A DNA stretch of 64,000 nt from Acanthosepion lycidas (GCA_963932145.1 OZ010613.1:40896581-40960580); one strand, 5' to 3'; shown: positions 20,648-32,028, counted from the stretch's first letter. Notes: generated by a model from the sequence alone, not told the origin. Program-made: numbers and translations.

Positions 20648-20760
20648 GCCAGGGTTTCTCAAACTTTTTAAGCATTGGCACACCAAGGCACAAATGAAAA
20701 TTCAATTACTACTTACACACACACATATATGTATACTATGACACTATAAAAGAATACTAT
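20648..20760 (+). mobile_element. hAT left-end fragment
   Basis: 'AGGGTTTCTCAAACTTTTTAAGCATTGGCACACC' type start as in the copies at 19294 and 21668, degenerating after about 60 bases. Confidence 0.6.
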
Positions 20761-20955
20761 AAACCTTTATGTTACATTTTTCATAATAAAACCTAGCAAT
20801 CTTCCAAACTAATTATTATCAATATTTTTAATAAAGACAGATGTTACAAGCTGAAATTCGTATGATATATTGCTCTTGTATCCTGAAAATATTAACATGT
20901 ATTCTCCGAGTACAAGAATTTTATGAAAGTATTTATTTTTTTAACAAATTAAAAT

Positions 20956-21658
20956 TTATTGAAACAAAACGATTAGAGTTGACCACTGATGACAAATCCA
21001 GAACAACGTAACAATAAACAATTTTTTTCTATCCTTTGCCAGCCGCAATGATGGAGAAAGTGAGACACGCAGCAAGAGCCACTCTGTTTCGCGAGGCTGG
21101 TCCCTTAATCGAGACGCAATCGCGCCAATCCTCCGAAGGAACGCCATCGAACGAGGGCCAATAACCCCTGAAGTCTCCACTGCCACAGGAGTAAAAAAAA
21201 AATCTATCAGCAAGAGAAGAATATTTAACTATTTTTTTCATCTCTGCGTCCCGGGCGACGGATCCTGGCTCAACCGCGGAACTGATCAAATTACCGGCCG
21301 AAAATGTATCCGCACAGGTCGCATCCCAAATCAACAACTTCCCCATTTTAAAAGGGAAAATGGTAATGCCATCCGGCCGCTATCCATCACCACGGCCAAG
21401 GCCTACGGGTTCGATTCGGGAATGGAACCCAGCTGCATCCAAACCTCGTTTGATGATGTCGTTAATGGCTACATGCTGTAGAAAGCGGCCGGCACTACGA
21501 CGACAGGAGAGAGGATGCAAACCAAATTCATCGATGGAGGTTCTACATCTGCATCTGTGACGCTCACATAATTTGAGTCCAAGACGGATAACATGTATTG
21601 TTTGTACTAATTTTATTATAAAAAATTGATTTGAATCATAAAATTTGACATGGAGCAT
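20956..21658 (-). pseudogene. LINE ORF2 C-terminal remnant (family L-b)
   Basis: Three minus-strand pieces in sequence: 21658-21380 ('HPLSCRRSAGRFLQHVAIND..' and 'SRIEPVGLGRGDG'), 21346-21029 ('MGKLLIWDATCADTFSA'), and 21213-20956 ('FFTPVAVETSGVIGPR' to 'FLRRIGAIASRL'). The order LSC-x(3)-GR-x(2)-H, E-P-x-GL, W-D-x-T-x-x-DT, F-x-P-x-A-x-ETxGxxGP is the widespread C-terminal domain of invertebrate LINE polyproteins. At least two frame changes make it a pseudogene. Its GC content is higher than its surroundings. Confidence 0.82.
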
Positions 21659-21869
21659 CCCCTATCGGTTAGGTGTTTCTCAACCATTTTAAGCAACAGC
21701 ACACCCAGGAGCAAATGAAAATATCACGGCTCACTTAGTAAAATTTTTAAAGGGTATACGTTTAAATGTTATGAAAGAAAACCATAGATTTTTTAAAATA
21801 CACACACAGAAATAAATTTATTTTATTTCACTTTTTCTATTCAACTATTTGTGCAGCTCCTTTGGTGTG

Positions 21870-23686
21870 TGTTGTGACCAAGTAATTGGTTAAGAAATAC
21901 CAAAACAAGAGGTTGCAGATAAATAATGTATTGACCAGTAAATACAACAGAAGGGTGTTACACGACTTGGGTGTGTGTGTCGGTTGACCAGCGTTCAGTC
22001 TATATCACCGTTATATTCAGTGACCACGTCCACGAGGGCACATGTGGCACAAGGCTGAGTTTAACGTGGGTCATCCGAGTCCGTAGACTCGGCCCCAAAA
22101 TCCACGTAGAACCCACATAAACAGGTTCGGGTCTGTCTACCACACCGGATGAAACTCTGCTCTTCGGCACACCTTCGTCCGGGTTCCTTTCTACCAAAAG
22201 CAGAGAGTTCGACAGGAGATGCGAACAGCCTCAGTAGAAAAGTCTATATCACCATAATATTTAATGCCCCCCCTTCATATGGGTTGTATGTGGCACAAGG
22301 CCGGTTTAGCACGAGATCTCCGAGCCCGTAGCCCCAGCCAAAAATATTCCCTTTGAACCCATATAAACGGGTACAGGGCCTGTCTACCTCCCCGGACGAA
22401 ACTTTACGCTTCAGCAAAGCCTCGTCCGGGTTCCTCTCCGCCGAAGCAGAGTTTGACAGGAAAGAATGGTTTGAAACACCGTTCCCAAGTTGATGCCAAA
22501 GTCTATATCACTATTATATTTAACTCCCCCCCCCACCTCATGGATTACATGTGGCACAAGGCCGGTTAAGTGTGGGTTCTCCGAGCCCGTAGGCTCGGCC
22601 AAAAATATTTCCTTTCAACCCGTACGAAACTTTACCCTTCGGCAAAGGTTCCTCTCTGCCGAAGCAGAGAATTTGACAGTAATGAACGGTCTATATCACC
22701 GTTATATTCAACGGCCTCGCCACGTGGGTCGTAAGTGGCACAAGGCCAGTTTAACGTGGGTTTTCCGAGCCCGCAGGTTCAGCCAAAAATATTCCCTTTA
22801 AACCCGTATAAACGGCTTCAGAGCCTGTCTACCTCCCCGAATGAAACTTTACCCTTCGGCAAAGCCTCGTCCGGGTTCCTCCCTGCCGAAGCAGAGAGTT
22901 TGACAGTAATGAACGGTCTATATCACCGTTATATTCAACGGCCTCGCCACGCGGGTCGTAAGTGGCACAAAGCCAGTTTAACGTGGGTTTTCCGAGCCCG
23001 CAGGTTCAGCCAAAAATATTCCCTTTAAACCCGTATAAACGGCTTCAGAGCCTGTCTACCTCCCCGAATGAAACTTTACCCTTCGGTTAAGCCTCATCCG
23101 GGTTCCTCCCTGCCGAAGCAGAGAGTTTGACAGTAATGAACGGTCTATATCACCGTTATATTTAACGCCCCACATGGGTCGTATGTGGCTCAAGGCCGGT
23201 TTATTGTGGGTTCTCCGAGCCCACAGGTTCAGCCAAAAATATTCCCTTTAAACCCGTATAAACGGCTTCAGAGCCTGTCTACCTCCCCGAATGAAACTTT
23301 ACCCTTCGGCAAAGCCTCGTCCGGGTTCCTCCCTGCCGAAGCAGAGAGTTTGACAGTAATGAACGGTCTATATCACCGTTATATTTAACGCCCCACATGG
23401 GTCGTATGTGGCTCAAGGCCGGTTTATTGTGGGTTCTCCGAGCCCGTAGGATCGGCCAAAAATATTCCCTTTAGAACCCCTGTAAACGGGTTCAGAGCCT
23501 GTCTACCGCCCCGGACGAAACTTTGCCCTTCGACAAAGCTTCGTCTGAGGTCCTCTCCGCCGAGGCGCAGAGTTTGACAGCAATGAACGGTCTATATTAC
23601 CGTTCCCCACGAGGCTTACTTTCCTATTACTTTATTGTAAGTGGAAGAGTCCACAATAGCCTCATTAGAGGGAAGACACAACAACA
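21870..23686. mobile_element. TG...CA element with GTGTG target duplication, filled by a tandem repeat
   Basis: It starts TGTTGTGACC and ends CACAACAACA, with GTGTG directly before (21865-21869) and after (23687-23691). The related hAT copy at 19863-19867 has GTGTG once, a paralogous empty site. A 5-bp duplication and TG/CA ends point to a solo LTR or a small LTR-type element of 1817 bases. No coding potential is recognised; most of it is a 230-bp tandem array. Confidence 0.68.
21998..23620 (+). repeat. About 230-bp tandem repeat, eight units
   Basis: 'TCTATATCACCGTTATATT' marks unit starts near 21998, 22240, 22500, 22689, 22917, 23145, 23366 and 23591. Units share 'GTGGCACAAGGCC', 'TCCGAGCCCG', 'AAAATATTCCCTTT', 'GAAACTTTACCCTTCGGC' and 'GTCCGGGTTCCTC'. 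Frames of 60-100 codons repeating within it have no recognised domain. A single unit lies at 36310-36475. Confidence 0.88.
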
Positions 23687-23830
23687 GTGTGAAACCTGTG
23701 CTTGGTGTTTTTTTCGCGATTTCTTTAATGTTTGGTCGAATATGTAATAAACAGGCCCTTATTTCATTTTCAGTTGAGCGTAGTTTTCTCCCTTCTTATT
23801 TTTGATATTATTTAGGGTTGAGAAACCTTA

Positions 23831-24235
23831 TTCACTTAAATAAAAAACAAAAAATTGCAATAAAACTGATAAAGCCTTTTTAGATAATGTCGGATATTCG
23901 TTTTGTATTGAAATCCAAAATGTATCAATGGGTAACGTTGAATGTTTTATTTTGAGCCCTCGATCACTAGAAATGGTGGCCAGTTCTTCTTCTTATTCGC
24001 ATAACTAAAGACCGATATTAGAAGGAACATTTATGAAGGGATTTCGAATCCAATCACACTTTTCTGCGCTCAATGAAGAAAAATAACAGTCGATGTTTTC
24101 ATCGAGCGCTTTCAGGTGGGTCGCCATAATAGGGATGCTTCGTTTAATGCATCGAAGAATAGCGATAAGAATTATCCTAAACAATGCTTAATACTTATTC
24201 ATTTAGTCAAATACTAACGCTGTGCCATTAATAAT

Positions 24236-24237
<2 letters not shown>
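23831..24237. other. Anonymous sequence
   Basis: AT-rich, no recognised feature before the CA/TA array. Confidence 0.5.

Positions 24238-24282
<45 letters not shown>
24238..24282. repeat. (CA)n-(TA)n microsatellite
   Basis: CA run passing into TA. Confidence 0.95.
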
Positions 24283-24283
<1 letters not shown>

Positions 24284-24414
24284 ACGCCGTGGCAATATGT
24301 TTTTAAAGAAGCACTGCTTTAACCGAACAAAAATCGTATTTAGTTTTTTTTTCTGTTTCTATCGATATCAGCCAGATAGTTGGTCATGAATCAGCTGACA
24401 TCATATCATATAGA

Positions 24415-24500
24415 ATTTGATTGACTTCCTCTTTTATGCGCCGTGTCACTTCAGAATGTGGGCGAACATGGCTCTCCACGACATCCTATCCTTTGTAGCT
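24415..24500 (-). repeat. Fragment of the 140-bp repeat S
   Basis: The inverse of the unit at 37893-38190: 'ATGTGGGCGAACATGGCTCTCCACGAC' here against 'GTGGTCGACCATGGCTCTCCACTAC' there. Confidence 0.55.
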
Positions 24501-24639
24501 CTAAGTAATTTTTCTCTCTTCGCTATACCACCCAGACGTTGTTTTGTCTCCAATTTACAGAAGTTTGATAATGTAAGGCTTTCAATATTTTTCCTCTCTT
24601 CCTTACATCCATTTCATTCAAGCAGTTATCGCAATCATT

Positions 24640-25042
24640 TCCTTTGACTTCCTTTTCTTTCTTTCTTTTTTTCCTCTTATCTTTCTTTCTTTCTTTTTTC
24701 TTTTTTCTATTCATTGTCCTTTATCCTTACTTCCATGTAAATAAAGCAGATAATCCTATTGTCTCTTTCTCCTTGTCTTTCTTTCTTTTTCTTCTTTCTT
24801 TCTTATATATATATATTTTATTATTTTTCTTTTCTATCTTTATTCTTCTTTCTTTATTACTTTTCTTCTTTCTTTCTTTCTTTCTTTCTTATCAATCATT
24901 ATCATTTGTTCATTTTTACTTTTCTTTCTTTCTTTCTTTTCTCTTTCATTTTTTTCTCCAATTTTGACTCCTCTCTATTTTTTTACATTCATTTAATTCA
25001 AGCAAATATCACTGTCCTTTTCTCTAAATTCTTACTTTATTT

Positions 25043-25093
<51 letters not shown>

Positions 25094-25120
25094 CAATTAT
25101 TATCATTTGTTCACTTTTAC

Positions 25121-25151
<31 letters not shown>

Positions 25152-25443
25152 CCTATTACCTTTTTTATCTTTCATTATCATTTTTTCTTTCTAGTTTTAC
25201 TCTTTCTTTCATTTCTTTCTTTCTTCCTTTCTTTCTTTCTTTCTTTCTTACTTTTATCAGTCATTATCATTTGTCTTTTCTTACTCTTTCTTTCTTTCTT
25301 TCTTTCTTTCTCCTATTTCCTTTTTTATCCTTCATTATCATTTTTCCTTCTAGTTTTACTCTTTCTTTCATTTCTTTCTTTCTTCCTTTCTTTCTTTCTT
25401 TCTTTCTTACTTTTATCAGTCATTATCATTTGTCTTTTCTTAC

Positions 25444-25478
<35 letters not shown>

Positions 25479-25765
25479 CCTATTTCCTTTTTTATCCTTC
25501 ATTATCATTTTTCCTTCTAGTTTTACTCTTTCTTTCATTTCTTTCTTTCTTCCTTTCTTTCTTTCTTTCTTTCTTACTTTTATCAGTCATTATCATTTGT
25601 CTTTTCTTACTCTTTCTTTCTTTCTTTCTTTCTTTCTCCTATTTCCTTTTTTATCCTTCATTATCATTTTTCCTTCTAGTTTTACTCTTTCTTTCATTTC
25701 TTTCTTTCTTCCTTTCTTTCTTTCTTTCTTACTTTTTTCAGTCATTATCATTTGTCTTTTCTTAC

Positions 25766-25816
<51 letters not shown>

Positions 25817-25820
25817 CCAT
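24640..25820. repeat. (TTTC)n domain with a 160-175 bp higher-order repeat
   Basis: From about 25130 a unit of 'CCTATTTCCTTTTTTATCC', 'TTCATTATCATTTTTCCTTC', 'TAGTTTTACTC' and 'ATCAGTCATTATCATTTGTC' separated by TTTC runs is repeated about four times. Diverged versions of the same unit occur at 30560-30960. Stop-free frames are artefacts. Confidence 0.92.
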
Positions 25821-26265
25821 TGTTTATTTAAGGTAATAGCAGGCCCTGTAATATGTTTTTCTATTTAATTTAATAAAAAATTTATTTTATTATCTTACAG
25901 TTGAAATATTATGTCACTATTTTGTTTAAACATTTTTCAACAATAATAGACATCAAAATAAGCGTTCTTTCTTTCTTTTTTTGTTCTTTTTCTTTCTTTT
26001 TTGTTCTTTTTCTTTCTTTTTTGTTCTTTTTCTTTACTCTTGCTTTTGTTCTTTCTTTTTCTTCGTGTGAAATATTTTTTCTTATTCCCACTAAAACCAG
26101 ACAGCGTCGCTAATATAACTTTGACTTCCGTCTTTCCTCACAATTAAAACGGAATGGTACATTTAATTGTTATCAGCCGACCTAATCTTAACAACACATA
26201 AGATAGGCGGATGACATTGGGTTGATGTCAAACTCAGGAAACTGAAAGAACACTTTGATAAGGCT
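25821..26265. other. Anonymous sequence with T-rich tract
   Basis: A 'TTTTTGTTCTTTTTCTTTC' word is repeated three times at 25965-26035. No gene recognised. Confidence 0.5.
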
Positions 26266-26269
26266 GTGA

Positions 26270-26390
26270 AGGAGGGCAAACATTTAGAGCTCTTAACTGT
26301 ATGAAGACAAAATGTCTAATTGTTAGTAAACGAGGGCCACCGAAAGATGTAAAGATCAAGCAACGAGTACAGAAATCCATTTAGCTTGTT
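26270..26390 (+). pseudogene. Possible LINE reverse-transcriptase crumb
   Basis: One frame reads 'MKTKCLIVSKRGPPKDVKIKQRVQ', close in style to the K-T-K-x-(M/L)-V-x-x-K block that follows the FADD motif in LINE reverse transcriptases. The fragment is only 40 codons. Confidence 0.35.
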
Positions 26391-26409
26391 CGGACTATTG
26401 TCCTCATTT

Positions 26410-26663
26410 TTATTAGCAAATTGGGGGTCCACGGTAATATTTTAGTGGTCCATAAAGCAGTTTCACTTCGGAACGGTTGTTACAACTAAAAACTGGAAGA
26501 TCTACCGTAATCTATGCCATATTAAAATACTAAAAACAGAAAAACAATTCTAAAACTAGAAGAAAACGAGATCAAGCGATCTAAGTTTTAGCGTCCCTTT
26601 TACTCTACCGGATGTTTTGATTGTTAAAGTTGAATAAAACTGAGAAGGATATATAAAGGAAGG

Positions 26664-26740
<77 letters not shown>

Positions 26741-27257
26741 GAAAAGTATATAAAGTTTATAATTTATTATATAAATTAATTTAATATATTAATAATAAAT
26801 AATATTAATTTTAAATATTAATAAAATAAAATATCAATATAAATTAACTGATATAATAATAGAGTCGACATTGTGAAAAGTGCTGATCTATTATTAACAT
26901 CGATGGAGCCGAATATAAAAACACTGGCATTAATCATAGGGACCTCATTGAATAAATCAGCGCTTTTTTAATTTATTAGTTACTCATATATTTTTAAATG
27001 GTTTATTATGAGTTATTTTACTTGTGTGCGTAAATGTTACTTAGAATTTAGTTGTTCAATATAAGTTTATTTTCATTAAATTAGTTTTACTTTAAAATAA
27101 AGAATATACATTTACTATTTCTATAATACAATTCCTACCTTTATCTTTTAGTAAAAAATAAAATAAGCTTTTAGCCATCGAATGTTTACGGGTGTCCACC
27201 AAAAATATTAAGAGTAAAAGCGGTCTATGGGTAAAAAAAAAAGTTTGAGAACCACTG
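26410..27257 (-). mobile_element. Non-autonomous hAT-like element
   Basis: The right end at 27195-27257, read inverted, starts CAGTGGTTCTCAAACTTTTT then 'ACCCATAGACCGC', a standard hAT terminus; the left part 'GGGGGTCCACGG' and 'AGTGGTCCATAAAG' at 26412-26455 matches the usual sub-terminal words but its terminal bases are lost. The interior holds (TA)n and AT-rich sequence, no transposase. Confidence 0.6.
26668..26738. repeat. (TA)n microsatellite
   Basis: About 70 bases of TA inside the hAT-like element. Confidence 0.95.
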
Positions 27258-28161
27258 ATTTCGACCCAGTAACCATTTCTTCTGCATACAAAGAGAAGGC
27301 TGGATTGACTTAATATACCTTGAGACTATTCATATTAAGCCTAAGCAGCCTTCCCTCTCTTCCTTAATGACCTCCAATGGCAACATATTTCAGATATTTT
27401 AAATGTATGAATCCGAGATTTTGATGCTCAGATATTTGAATTATTGCAACGAATTATTAAAAAAATAACTGAAAAAATAATTTAAAAACACACGAGATGA
27501 TGGAGAGAAAACTTGTCTTTAAACTTGAGTTATGACAATAGCACATCTCAGATTTTCCAACACAGAGGAAGACCAAAGAAGGCATCTGTCAAAATTTAAT
27601 GCAAAAAATGCTTAGTAGTAGTAAGTTTATTTGAAGAAATTGGGGAATAATTTAAATTTCAGGATTTTAGATTTTTTTAAAAATGTCATATCCCTACAGA
27701 ACAGAGATGGTTGTGACTCTCCACGACTTCTTTTCCTCTATTATCTGCGAATTTTCATCACTTCTTGAGAAATAAATTAGCTTTTCGTTGCCTTTTCTAC
27801 GTTTGGGAAATAAGAGTTTTTCTTCTTGAAGTCTCAGTCAAGGCTAAAGAGTCTAGTCTATTCTGCTATTTTACCGATAGTTGGGTGAAGAAGAAACGGA
27901 TTCTTGCTTTTTTCAAGGCCATTAGTACGAAAATAAACGCAACAGAAATTTGAAATCGGCTCGCTGGTTCTACTTCCTGTGTGAAAATAATCGTTGACGG
28001 TACCTTTAACCCTTCTAAGAATCATTTCTAGAATGGGTAAAAGTATTGTCAAAGATTATTTTTATCCTAAAAATCATTGGCAATAAAAATTACACTTCCT
28101 AAAATCGATGACGATACCTTTATTTCTCATAAAAATAATTGCCAATGACTTTATCCTTCTA
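27258..28161. other. Anonymous sequence
   Basis: AT-rich. 'ATGGTTGTGACTCTCCACGACTTC' at 27707-27730 resembles the repeat S motif; nothing else is recognised. Confidence 0.45.
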
Positions 28162-28746
28162 TTAGGTTGGTGCAAAAATAATGTTGTTTTTGACGATTTT
28201 TTTGATTATCGTTCACCCATTTATCCAACTTTTTTGACTTCCCTATTTGCTTTAAATGGCGAACGACTGTTGAGTGGTCGACCTCGAGTGCAACAGCAAC
28301 TTCTCGTGTGGTTTTGCGAGGATCGGCTTCAATTAAGGCTTTCAAATGTTCGTTATCAACGGCAGTCGGCCGGCCGCGACCGTCTTCATCTTCGAGGCTC
28401 TCGTCACCATTGTGAAATTTCTTGAACCACCGTTGTGCCACACGTTCGTTAGTGGTTCCTGGGCCAAACGCATCATTGATAACACGAGCTGTCTCGGCAG
28501 TTTTTCGGCCTAGTTTGAACTGGAACAAGAAAATCGTTCGGATTTGAATTTTGTCCATGCCGTCGAAAAGCCTGCAAAAAATGAATGAAGAGATTGAGAA
28601 CGGTAACGAATAACACGATTCGATAGAGCGAAAGACGCGCTTCAAAATGATATATAACATGGCTATATATATCAATGAATTAACTCAGAAATCATATATA
28701 AAAGTAACATATGTGAGAAAACGACATTATTTTTGCACCAGCCTAA
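28162..28746 (-). mobile_element. Internally deleted mariner
   Basis: Ends are TTAGGTTGGTGCAAAAATAA and, inverted, TTAGGCTGGTGCAAAAATAA, flanked by TA at 28160-28161 and 28747-28748. On the minus strand a frame reads the two helix-turn-helix motifs of a mariner transposase: 'MDKIQIRTIFLFQFKLGRK', 'FGPGTTNERVAQRWFKKF', 'DESLEDEDGRGRPTAVDN', 'VDHSTVVRHLKQIGK'. After 'KLDKWV' it jumps straight into the terminal repeat, so the whole DDD catalytic domain is absent. The product, if made, could bind ends but not cut. Confidence 0.9.
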
Positions 28747-28824
28747 TAAAACAAAACAAAACAAAAAAAACTTTCCCAACCCGTTTCTCTTACAAAAATC
28801 CTTGGCAATCATTTTTTTTAATCA

Positions 28825-29110
28825 TTTCATCCCAAGTCGGGAGTGCCACTGGTATACAGAAGGTTACAGAGAGGTTGTAGAGAGTGAAAGTAAGAGAAAA
28901 GACTGAGTATAGGGGGATTGAAGAAAGGATGAAAAGAAGAAAGAGGATCAAGGCATCAGAAGATGACGATTGATGTTGCGTTTAATTTTTTTAAAATTGT
29001 AGTTATCAGGTAAGCAAGTAAGAGGAAGGGAGTTTCACTGTCGGGAAGTGCCAGAGAAGACGCTGTTAGAGTAGAAGTGGCGGTTATATTTAACTGTTTC
29101 AACAGTAAAA
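28825..29110 (-). pseudogene. LINE 3'-end fragment (family L-a)
   Basis: 'TTTCATCCCAAG', 'GAGTGCCACTGGTA', 'GAGAGTGAAAGTAAGAG', 'GATGTTGCGTTTAA' and 'GTAGTTATCAGG.AAGCAAGTAA' in the order seen at 11700-11950. Confidence 0.65.
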
Positions 29111-29149
29111 GCGGGAGAGCGAGATGTCATCAAAGTAACTGGGGAACCC

Positions 29150-29290
29150 CATCTATCACGGTTTTGAATTCAGAGGGATTATTCTCCTAGGCAGGCTGCA
29201 AACCAAGGTTAACGAGGTCTGTACCCGTATTTCAAGGGGTAGTGGACTATACAAGACATGTACTTTCAACTCACTGAGTTATTTGCTATA
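29150..29290 (-). repeat. SINE family B tail fragment
   Basis: 'TTTGAATTCAGAGGGATTATTCTCCTAGG' type tail followed by 'GGCTGCAAACCAAGG', matching the inverted tails at 10050-10110 and 45765-45800. Confidence 0.45.
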
Positions 29291-29319
29291 TAAACCAATT
29301 TCAATAGGAGGAGATAGGT

Positions 29320-29800
29320 TCGCTTAGCATCTGTTTCATACCCCTTCCGAGTCTTTTGAATAGGAATAAAGGTTTATTCTTTGTTTCCTGTTTAGGATTG
29401 GGTTTCCATTTCCTTCTAAAATATACTTCAACTCCATACCTATAACATATCTGTCCAAACTCTGAAATTTTCTTAACTATTTACTTTTTATTTTCAGAAG
29501 TAGATAGGGTCAGAATCGTCCGGTTCACACTTCTCCGGAGACTTTTGAATAGGAGTAAAGGTTTATCTTTTGTTTCCTGTTTAGTATTGGATCTCCAGTT
29601 CCTTCTAAAGTCTACTTCAACTCCATACCTATAACCTATCTGCCCAAACTCTGAAATTTTCTGAACTATTTATTTTTTATTTTCAGTAGAAGTAGATAGG
29701 ATCACAATCGTCCGGTTCACACTTCTCCGGAGTTTTTGAATAGGAATAAAGGTTTATCTCTTGTTTCCTCTTTAGGATTGGATCTCCAGTTGCTTATTCT
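29320..29800 (+). repeat. 190-bp tandem repeat, about 2.6 units
   Basis: 'AAAGGTTTAT.CTTTGTTTCCT' occurs at 29366, 29557 and 29746. Units include 'CTCCATACCTATAAC', 'CCAAACTCTGAAATTTTCT', 'TATTTTCAG' and 'TCGTCCGGTTCACACTTCTC'. A single unit is at 10375-10560. Confidence 0.82.
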
Positions 29801-29829
29801 CACTCTGTCTTACGCTTAATAGTCCCTTG

Positions 29830-29870
29830 CGTCTTAGTGGCATTATCGCCTTACTTGGAAAGAGCTGATT
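29830..29870 (+). pseudogene. LINE 3' terminal scrap (family L-a, inverted)
   Basis: 'CCTTGCGTCTTAGTGGCATTATCGCC' is the inverse of the element end near 3985. Confidence 0.45.
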
Positions 29871-29992
29871 AAAAAAAAAAATATACCCACATACACAATT
29901 CACTTCATCATTGGGAAATAAATGCCTACTTTTTGGATCCTTTTTTTTTTCTGTTGTTTCTTCAATTTCTAACCCAACTGTGAACAGAATTA

Positions 29993-30072
29993 TTATGTTG
30001 GTGCAAAATTAATGTCGTTTTCGCACATAGTAACATATGTGAGAAAACGACATTATTTTTGCACCAACCTAA
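29993..30072. mobile_element. 80-bp palindromic mariner miniature
   Basis: Left arm TTATGTTGGTGCAAAATTAA and right arm (inverted) TTAGGTTGGTGCAAAAATAA continue as inverted repeats to a 5-base centre; TA lies on both sides (29991-29992, 30073-30074). The right half is the same as the right end of the mariner at 28162-28746 from GTAACATATGTGAG onward, except for one base, so it is a fold-back of that family's end. Confidence 0.88.
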
Positions 30073-30335
30073 TAGATTGCCGCTATGGTACAACTGGGAA
30101 CAAGATCAGAATTGATGTCTGAGGATTCCTTAAATGTCTTCTTCGTTTATTAACGATCCTTTAAAAAATCCACTATCTTTTTCTGAATCAGTCAAATTTG
30201 ATCGCGGCCGTCACAGTTACCGTTTTAGGAATGGCGGAGATGACAAAAAGTTTCGGTTCAGCGGATGCAATACGCCAGTCTCATTCAGCAATCGATATTC
30301 ACACGCTGCATCATTACATGTTTTTTTTTTGTTTT
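30073..30335. other. Anonymous sequence
   Basis: No recognised feature. Confidence 0.45.
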
Positions 30336-30742
30336 TTTTAATTTTTTCGCTTTTTCTTTCTTTCTGTTTCTACAGACTTTCTTTTCTTTTTCTTTCTTTC
30401 TTATGTCACCCCTTTTGAAACGTTCGTTCTTTATTTTCTCTTGTTTTATTTCCTTTCTTTTCATTTTTTTCTTTTCATCTTTCTTTATTCCTCAGCGCTC
30501 TTTATTCATATTTCTTTCTTTATATTTCTTTTTATTCTATTTTTCACTTTCTTTCTTTCTTTCTCCCATTTCCTTTTTTATCAATTATTATCATTTTTTT
30601 CCTTCTAGTTTTACTCTTTTTTTCTTTTTCTTTCTTTAACTTTACCTTCATTTCTTTCTTTCTTTCTTTCTTTCTTTCTTTTATCAGTCATTACCATTTG
30701 TTTTTTCTTACTGCTTCCTTCCTTCCTTCTTTCTTTCCTTCT

Positions 30743-30773
<31 letters not shown>

Positions 30774-30861
30774 CCCATTTCCTTTTTTATCTATTATTAT
30801 CATTTTTTTCCTTCTAGTTTTACTCTTTTTTTCTTTTTCTTTCTTTAACTTTACCTTCATT

Positions 30862-30893
<32 letters not shown>

Positions 30894-31751
30894 TTATCAG
30901 TCATTACCATTTGTTTTTTCTTACTGCTTCCTTCCTTCCTTCTTTCTTTCCTTCTTCTTTCTTTCTTTCTTTCTTTATATTTCATTTAATCCTATCGTTT
31001 TCTCTTTCATTCTTTTTCTGTCTTTTTTTCTTAATATTTCTTTAATTTTCATTTCGTTTTTATTTTTCTTCTTTCTTTCCTTCTTTCTCTCAATTCACTT
31101 CGTTTCTTTTCTTTTTCTTTTTCGTACCATTTATTTTTCTTTTTCAATTTCTTCCTTTGATTTTCTCTCTTTTTTTTCTTTCTTGCTTTCATTTCTTATT
31201 TTTATCTTTTTCACTTTCGTTCTTTTTTGTTTTCTTTCTTAATATTTTATTTTTTTCAGAATTTTTTCAATTTCTTTCTTTTTTCTTTCTTTCTTTAATA
31301 TTTCATTATTTTTTCACTTTCTTTTGTACTTTTTTCTTTCTTTCTTTTTTTATATTTAAAATAATTCCTTTCGTCTTTTATGTCTTTTTTTTTCTTTCTT
31401 GCTTTCTTTAATATTTCATTTATTTTATCTTTTTCATTTTCTTCCTCTTTTTCTTTCCTTCGTATTACTTAAGAATTTCATTTCCTTCTATCTTTTTCCT
31501 TTATTTTTACCTTTCTTTCCTTCTTTTTGTCTTACATTCTTTTCTTTTTGTTTAGGTTTCTTTTTAATATTTCATTTCACTTGTTTTCACGTTGTTTCTT
31601 TCTCTTTTTTATTTCTTTCTTTCTGACAGTCTTTCTTTTTTTTCTTTCTTTCTTTTTTCTGACAGCTCTTACTTTCTTTCTTTTTTTCTGACAGGTTTCT
31701 TTCTGACAGAAAGAAAGTGCTGCCAGAAAGAAATTTCTTTCTTTCTTTCTG

Positions 31752-31790
<39 letters not shown>

Positions 31791-31796
31791 GACAGG

Positions 31797-31839
<43 letters not shown>

Positions 31840-31845
31840 GACAGG

Positions 31846-31880
<35 letters not shown>

Positions 31881-31886
31881 GACAGG

Positions 31887-31933
<47 letters not shown>

Positions 31934-31997
31934 GACAGGTCTTTCTTTCTTTCTTTCTTTCTTACAGGTCTTTCTTTCTTTCTTTCTTTCTGACAGG

Positions 31998-32028
<31 letters not shown>

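Larger units (their letters stand above)
21668..23830 (+). mobile_element. hAT-type element split by a nested insertion
   Basis: Left half 21668-21869 (GGTGTTTCTCAACCATTTTAAGCAACAGCACACC type start) and right half 23687-23830 ending 'TTTAGGGTTGAGAAACC'. The two halves rejoin to match the uninterrupted hAT copies at 19294-19985. Confidence 0.72.

Noticed and set aside
23041..23060. Hammerhead core in the 230-bp repeat ('GGACGAAACTTT')
   Set aside because: The unit lacks a CTGANGA partner at the required distance, so the GAAAC is coincidental.
22490..23388. Repeated 70-100 codon frames as a repeat protein
   Set aside because: Frames recur because the 230-bp unit recurs, are broken in several units and show no domain. 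The unit is better explained as a non-coding tandem repeat.
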